A stretch of DNA of 64,000 nucleotides from a bacterium (GTDB lineage Bacteria > Verrucomicrobiota > Verrucomicrobiia > Limisphaerales > RI-55): NCBI GenBank assembly GCA_016124235.1, contig WGOC01000007.1, positions 1 through 64,000 of the forward strand, given 5' to 3'. The notes under the pieces are model-generated. The model was not told where the DNA came from and made no database searches. It saw nothing but the letters and a program-made list of their open reading frames with translations. Numbering within the stretch: the stretch's first letter is position 1; each line of letters starts with the position of its first letter. The position numbers and the translations under genes are program-made. Positions 43,098 through 51,274 of the stretch are shown in pieces.

Positions 43098-44096
43098 GAG
43101 CATTTCCATAAATAATGTAGCTTGAGCAGTGCAAGCTGCTTGGAGAGGATAGGGGCATGAAAGCCATCCCTGTGGCCGTGCGCGAACGGATCCTCAAACT
43201 CTACGAGCAGGGCAAAGACACTCGAGAGATCGCCACCAGTTTGGGCTACTGCGTGGCGGCCGTGCGGCGGGTGCGCCAGCACTTCAGGCAACGGGGCACG
43301 CTGGAGCCACTAACCCACCGCTGCGGCCGTAAGACTCTCCTGACCGAAGCCCGCCAGGCCCGCCTGGAGCGGCTGCTGGCTCAGCGGCCGGACGCGACGC
43401 TGGCGGAGTTGGGGGCGCAGTTCAAGCGCCCGACCTCCACCATCGACTTGTGGTTAAACCGGCTGGGCTGGAGTTGTAAAAAAAACGCTGCACGCCGCGG
43501 AGCAGTTGCGGCCCGACGTGGCCGCGCAAAGGAAGCAGTGGTCGCAACGACTGGCGGGCGTGCCCGCCGCCCGGCTGATCTTCGTGGATGAAAGCGGAGC
43601 CAATACCCAGATGACCCGGCGCTACGGGCGCAGTCGGCTGGGCCAACGGTTGGTCTGCTCCGTGCCGCACGGGCATTACCAAACGAGCACGCTGATTGCC
43701 GCCGTGAGCTTGCAGGGGCCGCAAGCCCCGTGGCTCTTTGATGGGCCGCTGGACGGCGAATTGTTCCTGGCTTGGGTGAAAGCGGGCCTGGTGCCGGGGT
43801 TGCACCGTGACGACGTGGTCATCTTGGACAATCTGGCGACGCATAAGGTGGCGGGCGTCCGGGAAGCCATTGAAACGGCCGGGGCACGGCTGGAGTATCT
43901 GCCGCCGTATTCGCCGGACTTCAATCCCATCGAGCCGATGTGGAGCAAGGTCAAGCAGGAGCTGAAAAGCCGGGAGCCCCGCTCAGCCCGCCAGTTGATG
44001 AAGGCTGCGGGAGCCGCCTTCGCCACCGTTACTCTCCAAGACTGTCAGGGGTTCTTTTTAAGCGCTGGATACGCTACATGAATTATGGAATTGCTC
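43098..44096 (+). mobile_element. IS630-family insertion sequence (999 bp) in vsr
   Basis: The ends form an imperfect 24-nt inverted repeat (left GAGCATTTCCATAAATAATG, right complement GAGCAATTCCATAATTCATG, both then GTAGC or TAGC). A TA dinucleotide occurs directly on both sides (43096-43097 and 44097-44098), the target duplication made by IS630/Tc1-mariner elements. The transposase gene fills the interior. Exact duplication and an otherwise intact vsr indicate a recent insertion. Confidence 0.92.
43157..44081 (+). CDS. IS630-family transposase, two frames joined at an A8 run
   Basis: The first frame (43157 to about 43480) encodes the N-terminal helix-turn-helix region: MKAIPVAVRERILKLYEQGK, then RGTLEPLTHRCGRKTLL. 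The second frame carries the DDE domain: ARLIFVDESGAN, VVILDNLATHKV, and YLPPYSPDFNPIEPMWSKVK with the final Glu. They meet at eight A residues (43478-43485). Reading seven A's gives the expected junction K-K-T-L-H-A-A-E and a protein of about 308 residues. Ribosomal frameshifting or transcript slippage at such runs is known in this family, so the gene may be active. Confidence 0.85.
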
Positions 44097-44424
44097 TAAT
44101 AAACCTCTTTCGTTTTCATCGCGTCACTGGCTGGCGTCGCAAACAGCCGGTTTTTGGAAAGCCGGACTTTGTGTTCCGCACGGCCCGCGTTGCCCTGTTT
44201 GTTGATGGCTGTTTCTGGCATGGTTGCCCCACGCATTGCAACACCCCGTCGAACAATCGCGCCTTCTGGGAAAAGAAACTTGCCGCCAACAAAGCGCGCG
44301 ACCGCCGCGTAAGCCGCGAACTTCGCAAGGTCGGTTGGCGTGTCGTGCGGATTTGGGAACACGACCTTGCCAAACACGGTGCAGTCTGCATCCGCAGGAT
44401 CAAATTGGCTCTGGCAGGGAGTGG

Positions 44425-44631
44425 CTAGTCGGCCACTTCGATGAAGTTCATCCAGACTTTGTCTGAAAATGCGATGTAGTTGGTGTCAGCTCGATCCTCG
44501 AATAACACCGTCATCCCACCCGATTGAACTTCAAGCACTGTCGCGACAACGTCTCTGTGACCTGGACGACCGTCGTTGTAAACAATCCGACCACCCCTCT
44601 TGATCTGGTCCACTGTGGTTTGAAGCTTCAC
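44425..44631 (-). CDS. Hypothetical protein convergent with vsr, 68 aa
   Basis: A compact beta-rich protein (MKLQTTVDQIKRGGRIVYND, then VVATVLEVQSGGMTVLFEDR, with VWMNFIEVAD at the end). The fold looks like a small SH3/KOW-like barrel but no family is recognised. Its stop overlaps the vsr stop by 4 bp on the opposite strand. The short length and regular composition favour a real gene. Confidence 0.55.
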   Translation of the reverse strand: MKLQTTVDQIKRGGRIVYNDGRPGHRDVVATVLEVQSGGMTVLFEDRADTNYIAFSDKVWMNFIEVAD

Positions 44632-44742
44632 GCGACAATTATTGCTAACTGCTCCAACCTCGTCAATGAACTGCCCCTTATTGCAATTAACTTATTTGCC
44701 GCTGGAATTTGACCGATCTTTCAAAGTGAGACGGCCTGACAA

Positions 44743-44894
44743 ACACGCGGTTTTTGCCTCGCTTCACGGGCTACTGGTCGGCCCTGTCTCCCCCCGACCA
44801 CGCCCGTTCCACTCCGCAAACCGCGCGCTCGTCACGAGTGGGCATTCGCCGGACGCCGCATACTGGGCGCGCTTCCGTCTGCGGCTCGGCGGCG
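44743..44894 (+). repeat. Dispersed 150-bp repeat, copy 1
   Basis: A stretch closely matched by 57063-57216 in the same orientation. Shared blocks include CTTCACGGGCT, GGTCGGCCCTGTC, CTCCGCAAACCGCGCGCTCG with TCACGAGT following, GGCATTCGCCGGACG and CCGTCTGCGGC. It contains the small palindrome CTCGT-C-ACGAG. Neither copy encodes a convincing protein. The rest of 44632-44999 holds no gene. Confidence 0.8.
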
Positions 44895-44999
44895 AGACGT
44901 TCCGCTCGCCCGCCACAGACCGAAGCTGACTTTGAGATCTTCGCTGGAAGCCAGCCAAAGTCACATCCTGAAACAGGCCGCTTCATCGTTTCAACCGAC

Positions 45000-45047
45000 T
45001 GAAATAGCAAAGTCCGTTATTTCACTTCTTGCGGCAGTTCTGAAATA
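45000..45047 (+). promoter_or_regulatory. TGAAATA operator-like repeats upstream of fic
   Basis: A perfect inverted repeat of TGAAATA/TATTTCA with 11 bp between the arms (45000-45024) and a further direct TGAAATA half-site at 45041-45047, ending 18 bp before the fic start at 45066. The arrangement suits a dimeric repressor with an extra half-site. The Fic protein's own C-terminal winged helix is a candidate binder (inference). Confidence 0.55.
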
Positions 45048-45065
45048 GAGGCAATATGACCGGGC

Positions 45066-46247
45066 ATGGCAAAAGCACCGGGTAAATCGAAATCGGGAAA
45101 GTCTTCCGGCCGTTGGATCAAGACGCTGGAGGGCTATCGGGCTTTTCATCCGAGTCCGTTGCCACCCTCGCTGAATTGGACTCCGACTCTGGCCAACGCG
45201 CTCGCGGATGCGTCCATGCTCATTGGCCGGCTGGCCGGTGAAGGACGCCGCCTCCCGAATCCGCATATTCTGATCCGCCCTTTCATCCGACGCGAGGCCG
45301 TTTTGTCCAGCCGCATCGAGGGCACACAGGCCACGCTGGGCGAATTGCTGGCCGCTGAAGCTGGCGCGGTGGTCGAGCGCAGCCCGGACGATTTGCGCGA
45401 AGTCGGCAATTACGTGAAGGCGTTGGAGCACGGCATGAAGCGGTTGGAATCCCTCCCCCTCTCGCTGCGGCTCGTGAAGGAACTCCATGAACACCTGATG
45501 ACAGGGGTGCGCGGCGGTCATGCCACGCCGGGTGATTTCCGCCGATCACAGAACTGGATTGGCCGTCCCGGCGAAACACTCGCCCAGGCCAAATACGTGC
45601 CGCCACCACCGGACGTGTTGGGCGAACATCTGTCCGCATGGGAGAAATTCCTGCACGAGCGCATGTTGCCGCCGTTGGTGCATGTGGCGCTGGCGCATTA
45701 TCAGTTTGAGGCGATCCATCCGTTTCTCGATGGCAACGGCCGCGTTGGACGGTTGCTCATCACGCTTCAACTTTGTGACCGGGACATCCTGCCCGCGCCC
45801 CTGCTTTATCTCTCGGCATTCTTCGAGGCCACGCGAGCGGATTATTACGCCGGTTTGCGCAGCGTTTCCGAAAACGGGGATTGGGAAGGATGGGTGCAGT
45901 ATTTCCTGAATGGCGTTGCCCGGCAGTCGGAAGATGCGTTGAGCCGGGCCGAACGACTGAACCAATTGCTCGCGGACTGGCGAGACAAGCTGTCTGGTCA
46001 GGCAGGAACTAAAGTAGCGCTGCAACTCCTGGACATGATTGCCACCAATCCCTTCGTTACCCCGCGGGGCGCGCAGGACAAAACCGGTCTGGCCTACAAC
46101 ACGGTGATGCGTGCCATCGGGCAGTTGGAGAAACTGAAGGTGCTAAAAGAAGTCAGCGAGGCGAAGCGGGATCGGGTCTATTGCGCGAAGGCGATCTTGG
46201 ATATTCTGGAAGAACCCGCGCGCCTCACGCCGGGCTCACCCACCTGA
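45066..46247 (+). CDS. Fic-family protein with winged-helix C-terminus, 393 aa
   Basis: Fic enzymes usually transfer AMP to target proteins. The active-site loop HPFLDGNGRVGR is complete. An N-terminal inhibitory motif SSRIEG fits the class II pattern (S/T)xxxE(G/N), so activity should be autoinhibited. The C-terminal 100 residues (VTPRGAQDKTGLAYNTVMRA onwards) look like a winged helix-turn-helix. Single-gene Fic proteins of this layout are common in mobile regions and are not toxin-antitoxin pairs. TGAAATA repeats directly upstream point to regulated expression. Confidence 0.9.
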   Translation: MAKAPGKSKSGKSSGRWIKTLEGYRAFHPSPLPPSLNWTPTLANALADASMLIGRLAGEGRRLPNPHILIRPFIRREAVLSSRIEGTQATLGELLAAEAGAVVERSPDDLREVGNYVKALEHGMKRLESLPLSLRLVKELHEHLMTGVRGGHATPGDFRRSQNWIGRPGETLAQAKYVPPPPDVLGEHLSAWEKFLHERMLPPLVHVALAHYQFEAIHPFLDGNGRVGRLLITLQLCDRDILPAPLLYLSAFFEATRADYYAGLRSVSENGDWEGWVQYFLNGVARQSEDALSRAERLNQLLADWRDKLSGQAGTKVALQLLDMIATNPFVTPRGAQDKTGLAYNTVMRAIGQLEKLKVLKEVSEAKRDRVYCAKAILDILEEPARLTPGSPT

Positions 46248-46427
46248 ACACAGAGCGACGCGCGTTGTGGTCGTGGCATGGCTGTTTTTGCGCAACTTGT
46301 CGGGGAACGAGCAGGAAATACTTTTTGGAATTCTGTGAGGCCAGCCTGATGTCGCCCGTTTCGCGCACTTCGACCTGAACGAACCGACGCTGGCATATCT
46401 TTTGCCACGAGGCGGACCGTGCGTTTG

Positions 46428-47264
46428 ATGCTGTGCTTCATTCTGACCACGTTCGCCACGGTTGTTCGCGGCGAAGCGGGGAAGAATCTTGTCACTGAAT
46501 TTCCATTTCAATTCCGCGAAGGCTTGCTGTGGGTGGAGGTCCGCGTTCCGCAATCGAATGAGCCTCTCAATTTCCTCCTGGACACCGGTGCTGGCGTCGG
46601 TGTCATCAACCTGCGCACGGCAGAGCGGATCGGACTCAAGCTGGGTCGGGAGGTCCACGTCCAAAGTGTTAATGCCACCCTTACCGGTTATTGGCAGGAA
46701 CGAATTACCGCCACGGTCGCAAAGCTCCGGCTGCCTCGTCAGTATCTGGCCGTCGATTTGAGCAAACTGAGCAGCTCGTGTGAGCGACCGGTGGACGGAC
46801 TGATTGGCGCGGACTTCTTTCGGAATCGAATCGTCCAGATCGATTTTGAGTCGCAGGTGATTCGCTTGCTTCAGCCCGCCAAGGGCAAAAGGCCAGACTC
46901 GGCAATCCCGCTCCAGATTTGTGAGTGCGGCATGCGCGTCCCCATTGGCGTGAACGGTCACGAGCGCCAGTGGGTGCGACTGGACACCGGATGCGCGACG
47001 GCACTTCAATGGGTGACGTCGGACGTGCCGGAGGGGTGCGCCTGGAAAACGGCTGTTGGTCTGGCCGAACTTTCCATTCCCCAGACGGCGGCGACTGTGG
47101 CGTTCGGAGAATACAAGTTTGAGAATGTGCCGGCCGGATTGCACGAAACCCCCATTTTCCCGGGTGAGGCCGGACTGTTGGGCAATGGTCTCCTTTCCAA
47201 GTTCTCTACTGTCACCATCGATTCCCGCGCCGGGCGATTGTCCCTTGGGCAGCGCCGCAAGTAG
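46428..47264 (+). CDS. Exported retropepsin-like aspartyl protease, 278 aa
   Basis: A hydrophobic N-terminus (MLCFILTTFATVVRG) is followed by two pepsin-like half-domains: the active-site motif FLLDTGAGVGVI in the first and VRLDTGCATALQW in the second. PVDGLIGADFF and AGLLGNGLLSKF lie at the conserved hydrophobic-Gly positions. The presence of two DTG motifs in one chain implies an intramolecular pair instead of a homodimer. The start is the ATG at 46428; a GTG three codons earlier is possible. Substrate is unknown. Confidence 0.8.
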   Translation: MLCFILTTFATVVRGEAGKNLVTEFPFQFREGLLWVEVRVPQSNEPLNFLLDTGAGVGVINLRTAERIGLKLGREVHVQSVNATLTGYWQERITATVAKLRLPRQYLAVDLSKLSSSCERPVDGLIGADFFRNRIVQIDFESQVIRLLQPAKGKRPDSAIPLQICECGMRVPIGVNGHERQWVRLDTGCATALQWVTSDVPEGCAWKTAVGLAELSIPQTAATVAFGEYKFENVPAGLHETPIFPGEAGLLGNGLLSKFSTVTIDSRAGRLSLGQRRK

Positions 47265-47403
47265 CCTCGGTTTCCTCATTTTCGCCTGACCAACCACGCT
47301 CCTTCCGGCGTGCGAAACCTTTCGTGAGGGATTTCTTTGGCACTGGCGTAATCAAAGATGTGAATGAACAGCGGCAACTGCCGCACATGAAGAAAGAGCC
47401 ACT

Positions 47404-47745
47404 ATGAAAAATGCCATCCTACTCGCCGCCGCCGCGATCGGTGCTTTGACTTTCGCAGCCAGCATCCAGGCCGGTGAACCGTTGCTCTCGCCCCGCGCCC
47501 GAGCAAACCAGATTCGCGTCGAGCCCGGCCCTTCAACCAGTGATGTAAATCTGGCGACCAACCGCCCTTTGGGAAACGCCAAGGCATGGGAACTGACGCA
47601 AAGCTTCAAACGCGTCCCCAGCACCGGCAAGAGCATTGACCTGGCCCACGCACCGCGTCCCACGATGTCACCCAAAGACCCGCGCTACCAGACGGCCTTG
47701 CGCGAAAACGCGACCAAGTCCTTCCAAGTCGCTCCGCTGAAGTAA
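47404..47745 (+). CDS. Exported hypothetical protein at head of metal locus, 113 aa
   Basis: A signal peptide (MKNAILLAAAAIGALTFAAS) is followed by about 90 residues rich in Pro, Arg and Ser, with no Cys or His cluster. It stands 68 bp upstream of the anti-sigma-like gene in the same orientation and may belong to the metal-resistance operon. No family recognised. Confidence 0.6.
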   Translation: MKNAILLAAAAIGALTFAASIQAGEPLLSPRARANQIRVEPGPSTSDVNLATNRPLGNAKAWELTQSFKRVPSTGKSIDLAHAPRPTMSPKDPRYQTALRENATKSFQVAPLK

Positions 47746-47783
47746 GCCGTGGCAGCGACACGCCAAAGTGACAGGTTCAAACA

Positions 47784-47804
47784 GTCGGCGGCGAACCCGC
47801 CGAC
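47784..47804 (+). other. 8-bp stem-loop in front of anti-sigma-like gene
   Basis: GTCGGCGG, loop CGAAC, CCGCCGAC; a perfect stem ending 8 nt before the ATG at 47813. It could attenuate transcription or mask the ribosome-binding site of the anti-sigma-like gene. No T-run follows. Confidence 0.4.
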
Positions 47805-47812
47805 TTCCGTCC

Positions 47813-48160
47813 ATGAATAAACCCGAGCCGGCCAATCAAGACGAGAAGTTGAGCAAAGTGCTCCACGAATGGAAATCGGAGGTATTATTGCCGCCGCGAT
47901 TTCAAGAGCGCGTATGGCAACGAATTCAAAGTGGCGAATCCGCTCACGCGAAGCCATTTTCAGTGATTGAATTAGTGGCACACTGGATCGGCAATTTGCT
48001 GCCGCGTCCGGCTGCGGCGGCAGTTTACGTCGCCTTGCTGATTGCTGTCGGTGCAACCGTCGGCTGGACGCAGGCGCATCAGACCAATGAACGCGTGATG
48101 AGCGAACTCGGCGACCGTTACGTTCGTGTGCTCGATCCCTTCCAGTCGCCCCGCAACTAA
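47813..48160 (+). CDS. Anti-sigma-factor-like membrane protein, 115 aa
   Basis: A cytoplasmic N-terminal segment of about 70 residues (LLPPRFQERVWQRIQSGES) precedes one membrane helix (AAVYVALLIAVGATVGWTQA) and a short periplasmic tail. This is the topology of CnrY-like and other anti-sigma factors. It is followed 4 bp later by a CnrX-like sensor, and the locus ends with an ECF sigma gene, so it probably holds that sigma factor at the membrane. Sequence alone does not prove sigma binding. Confidence 0.6.
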   Translation: MNKPEPANQDEKLSKVLHEWKSEVLLPPRFQERVWQRIQSGESAHAKPFSVIELVAHWIGNLLPRPAAAAVYVALLIAVGATVGWTQAHQTNERVMSELGDRYVRVLDPFQSPRN

Positions 48161-48164
48161 ACCG

Positions 48165-48626
48165 ATGAAGCGCGGCCTGCTCATTCTAATGGTCGGTCTG
48201 ATGGCAGCGGGAGCAGCCTACGCCTGCATCTATTTCGTATGCACCGCGCCCGCGCGCAGTTTGGAGCAAAGCGCGAAGCCGGAACTGGCGTGGCTGAAAG
48301 AGGAGTTCAACCTGAGCGATGCGGAGTTCAAGCGCGTGTCCGATTTGCATGCGGCTTATCTGCCCCAATGCCAGGAAATGTGTCGGAAGATTGACGCGCA
48401 AAATGTAGAACTTCAGAAGCTGCTTGCCGACGCAACCAACGTGTCCCCGCAGATCGAAGCCGCATTGGCGGAGGCTTCGCGCCTGCGGGCCGATTGCCAG
48501 ACGATGATGTTGCGCCACTTCATCCAGGTCAGCCAGACCATGCCACCGGAGCAAGGCCGGCGCTACCTTGCATGGGTGAAAGACAAGGCATTCCTGCCGA
48601 ACTACGGAATGAGCGAGCAACACTGA
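48165..48626 (+). CDS. Periplasmic heavy-metal sensor (CnrX/CpxP-like), 153 aa
   Basis: An N-terminal membrane anchor (GLLILMVGLMAAGAAYACIY) is followed by an all-helical periplasmic domain with LAWLKEEFNLSDAEFKRVSD and PPEQGRRYLAWVKDKAF, the LTP-like helical hairpin of metal-sensing CnrX/ZraP relatives. Cys, His and Met residues (CQEMCRK, MMLRHF) could ligate metal. It sits between the anti-sigma-like gene and the efflux genes, the usual place of CnrX, which signals periplasmic metal to the anti-sigma factor. Confidence 0.7.
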   Translation: MKRGLLILMVGLMAAGAAYACIYFVCTAPARSLEQSAKPELAWLKEEFNLSDAEFKRVSDLHAAYLPQCQEMCRKIDAQNVELQKLLADATNVSPQIEAALAEASRLRADCQTMMLRHFIQVSQTMPPEQGRRYLAWVKDKAFLPNYGMSEQH

Positions 48627-48708
48627 CCGGCCAATAATTTTTGAGGGATTTTCCCAACTATGTCGTATTAACCCGCGTTGGTCATAACCAAGCCATTACA
48701 CACGAAAT

Positions 48709-49194
48709 ATGAAATTGTTTAAACTCACCGTTCCAGTGCTTGTTGTTGCCACGTTCATCGTAACTCCACTGGCCGGATTTGCGGATGAGAAGGCAAAGGA
48801 AGAACCCGCCCTCATGCAGCCGGTCAAATCGGTCTATGACTCCTACCTGAAGATTCAGTCTGAACTCGCAAAGGACTCGCTCAAGGGCGTGGACGAGAGT
48901 GCGAACGGAATTGCCCGGGCCGTTCGCGGCGACGAAATGAAAATGCTTTCCGCCGATGTTGCGACCCAGGCCGAGACATTGGCGAAAGCGAAGGACGTGA
49001 AGACCGCGCGCGAGGCGTTCAAGCCCTTGAGCAAATCGCTCATCAAATATCTCGCCGACCACAAAGCGGGCAAAGGCACGTATCACGAGGCGTATTGTCC
49101 GATGGTCAAGGCAAGCTGGCTGCAAACCGAAACGGACATCAAGAATCCCTACATGGGCAAAGCCATGTTGGGCTGCGGCGAATTGAAAAACTAA
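48709..49194 (+). CDS. Periplasmic DUF3347-type metal-binding protein, 161 aa
   Basis: A signal peptide (MKLFKLTVPVLVVATFIVTP) is followed by a helical domain (VKSVYDSYLKIQSELAKDSL) and a C-terminal motif YCPMVKASWLQTETDIKNPY, then MGKAMLGCGEL. The Y-CPM and NPY-x-G-x-x-M-x-x-CG pattern is the DUF3347 signature, found alone or fused to CusB-type adaptors, and its Cys and Met residues are likely copper ligands. It probably buffers or delivers periplasmic copper to the efflux pump encoded downstream. Confidence 0.8.
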   Translation: MKLFKLTVPVLVVATFIVTPLAGFADEKAKEEPALMQPVKSVYDSYLKIQSELAKDSLKGVDESANGIARAVRGDEMKMLSADVATQAETLAKAKDVKTAREAFKPLSKSLIKYLADHKAGKGTYHEAYCPMVKASWLQTETDIKNPYMGKAMLGCGELKN

Positions 49195-49317
49195 GGCCAC
49201 GAGCGATTCCGGCGCGGCCAACCCGCGCCGGAGCGCCGGAAGAAATGATTTCCCCGCAGCAAACATTCTGGCAATCTGCGACAGGATTCGCCGTTCAAAC
49301 CGACTGAACCAAGTCCC

Positions 49318-49698
49318 GTGACAACGCGACTCGCAAAGACTGTGCTCGTGATCCTGCTGGGATTCCTGCTGGCATGGCACGGTGTCTTTGCGATGTCCGC
49401 CCGCGCCGGCAATCTTCCCTCCGCAGCCCACAACCCCAACTGTGAGTGCTGTAAGTCCGGTTGCGGAAAATGCACCACGCCCGTTTGCTGCACCAAGCCC
49501 GCTGAGAACCGCGAACCTTTTGCGCCCGCTTCTCTCCCCACCACCTCCCAAAATGAGTGGCACGCGCTGGCAGCATCAGTTTCGTCCTGGGTGACCCTGC
49601 CGTCCATTCCCGTCGTCGAGTTTCCTTCGCCTGGCGTTCCTTCCGCCCCGGTGACAGTCATTCCGCTTTTCCAGCGGGATTGCTGTTACCTCATCTGA
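49318..49698 (+). CDS. Exported Cys-rich protein, 126 aa, GTG start
   Basis: Starting at GTG 49318, a hydrophobic segment (TVLVILLGFLLAWHGVFAM) leads to a cysteine cluster CECCKSGCGKCTTPVCC, and the chain ends DCCYLI. Ten cysteines in 126 residues next to copper-efflux genes suggest metal binding. The central part is Pro/Ser-rich. No named family; the N-terminal hydrophobic region could be a signal or an anchor. Confidence 0.6.
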   Translation: MTTRLAKTVLVILLGFLLAWHGVFAMSARAGNLPSAAHNPNCECCKSGCGKCTTPVCCTKPAENREPFAPASLPTTSQNEWHALAASVSSWVTLPSIPVVEFPSPGVPSAPVTVIPLFQRDCCYLI

Positions 49699-49786
49699 GC
49701 GTCCGACTCCCTCAGTCGCAGTGTGCCCGGCCATAAACGCCGCGGCACTTCTAAACTGTTTTCCTTTTTGGAAGCTCGTCCTCGTT

Positions 49787-51268
49787 ATGAAAATCATCGG
49801 AACAATTTTGCTTGTCAGTTTTGCCGGGTTGAACGCTCGCGCCGCCAATACGACCAACGCCATCGTCGTCTCGACCGACCTGATCAACCGCCTCGTTGCC
49901 GTGGCGCGCACGAACAACCCCTCGCTGAAGGCCGCCGACTTGCGCGTCCGTTCAGCCACTCTCAACGCGGAAGGTGTCCGCACCTGGGATGACCCGATGG
50001 CGCTCTTTGGAGGGGAAACTTTCAGCCCGCAGGGAATGCCGCCGGAGCAAATGGGTAATATCATTTACGGCGTCGAAGAAAGACTGCCTCTTTGGGGCAA
50101 ACCAAAGCTTACCCGGCTCGTTGCTGAAGCCGAGACTTCGACGAGGCAGGCCGAATCCGATTTGCGCGTGCAGGAACTGCGTCGTGACATCACCAAGGGA
50201 TTGCTGGCAACGGCGCTGGCCGCGCGTGTGGTTGAAATCGGCGAGCAAGATCTCGCCTGGCTGGATGCGACTGCAAAGGCGACTGAAACCAAATATCGCG
50301 CGGGAACAGCCGTCCTCGCCGACACCCTGCAAATTCAGAATGAAGCGGCCAAACGAAGCGACGCTCTCCGCACCGACCGCAATCGTCTGGCGCACGAACA
50401 CTTTGCCCTGAACCGCTTGGTGAATCGGCCGGCTGATTCGCCGTGGCCGCCGCTGCAATTGCCCGCCGTTGGACCAGCCGTTCCATTGAGCCCGAAACTG
50501 CTGGCGCTCGCGCTTCAAAATGAACCGAAGCTCAAGGTCATGGCGGAGCAAATCAAGCAAGCGCAGGCCGCAGCCGAGCTGACGCGCAAATCGCGCCTGC
50601 CTGACGTAAGCCTCGGCATCGAGGGACGACAGTACAGCGGCGACGGAGAATTTCGTTCCGGGATGTTCACGTTGCGCTTTTCGCTGCCCTGGTTCAACGA
50701 AAGCAAATATCGCAAGGACTATGCGCGCGACCGGGAACGGCAGAACACCGCCGAACAGGAGCGACAGGATCAGATTCTGATGGTCCGCGAGGAGTTGCAC
50801 CACCTGTCCGTGGAGGTCGAAGCCACCCGTCGTGAAGCGTTGCTCTACGGCGATGAAATCACCGCGCGCGCGGAGCAGGCCTTGGCCAGTCGTCTTGCTG
50901 ATTGGGAGGCCGGACGTGGCATGTTCCGCGACGTGCTCGACGCGCGCCGCGCGTCGCTCGAAAGCGAATTGATGTCAGCCCGCGCGACCGCCGAGCAAAA
51001 TGAATTGCTCGCCGAGTTGTTGCTCTGGACGGGACTGGACAATATCGAAGCACTTGCGCCGCTGGCAAACGAACCATCCATCCTTCCAGATCACCAAGGC
51101 CATTCATCCGATGCCGCATCTGCGACGGTGAAACCGACCGCAGCGAACTACTACACTTGTGCTATGCACCCGGAAGTGCATTCGCAAGACCCCGAGGGCA
51201 AATGTCCGATTTGCCAGATGCCGTTGTTGTCATCCAACGACGTCCCCGCCGAACCCGCTAACAAGTAA
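49787..51268 (+). CDS. TolC-family outer-membrane channel with C-terminal metal-binding domain
   Basis: A 493-aa CusC/TolC-type efflux protein. A signal peptide (MKIIGTILLVSFAGLNARA) precedes two repeats of the outer-membrane efflux fold (NNPSLKAADLRVRSATLN; NEPKLKVMAEQIKQAQAAAE) with long coiled helices. After the channel ends near residue 435, a linker leads to YYTCAMHPEVHSQDPEGKCP and ICQMPL, a heavy-metal-binding domain (HMBD) normally found on CusB or CopA. The start at 49787 is set by the signal peptide. Six bases separate it from cusB. Confidence 0.85.
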   Translation: MKIIGTILLVSFAGLNARAANTTNAIVVSTDLINRLVAVARTNNPSLKAADLRVRSATLNAEGVRTWDDPMALFGGETFSPQGMPPEQMGNIIYGVEERLPLWGKPKLTRLVAEAETSTRQAESDLRVQELRRDITKGLLATALAARVVEIGEQDLAWLDATAKATETKYRAGTAVLADTLQIQNEAAKRSDALRTDRNRLAHEHFALNRLVNRPADSPWPPLQLPAVGPAVPLSPKLLALALQNEPKLKVMAEQIKQAQAAAELTRKSRLPDVSLGIEGRQYSGDGEFRSGMFTLRFSLPWFNESKYRKDYARDRERQNTAEQERQDQILMVREELHHLSVEVEATRREALLYGDEITARAEQALASRLADWEAGRGMFRDVLDARRASLESELMSARATAEQNELLAELLLWTGLDNIEALAPLANEPSILPDHQGHSSDAASATVKPTAANYYTCAMHPEVHSQDPEGKCPICQMPLLSSNDVPAEPANK

Positions 51269-51274
51269 CTTTCC

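Larger units (their letters stand above)
43011..44428 (+). pseudogene. vsr: vsr patch-repair endonuclease gene split by an insertion sequence
   Basis: Vsr nicks beside T:G mismatches formed by deamination of 5-methylcytosine. The first part (43011-43097) encodes MSDVFTKAKRSQVMSRIRGH and reaches T-E-I-A-L. The rest resumes at 44097 with INLFRFHRVTGWRRKQPVFG and carries the catalytic core KPDFVF, FVDGCFWHGC and NRAFWEKKLAANKARDR. Removing 43098-44096 and one TA restores a continuous 140-residue frame. The right end of the insertion supplies an ATG at 44078 in frame with the downstream part, so a truncated Vsr lacking about 30 residues could be made. Confidence 0.9.

Noticed and set aside
26140-47400. 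Second copy of the tRNA-Ser 5' part marking the element's right end
   Set aside because: Only chance matches of about 9 bp (for example near 46676) were seen; no convincing attachment repeat.
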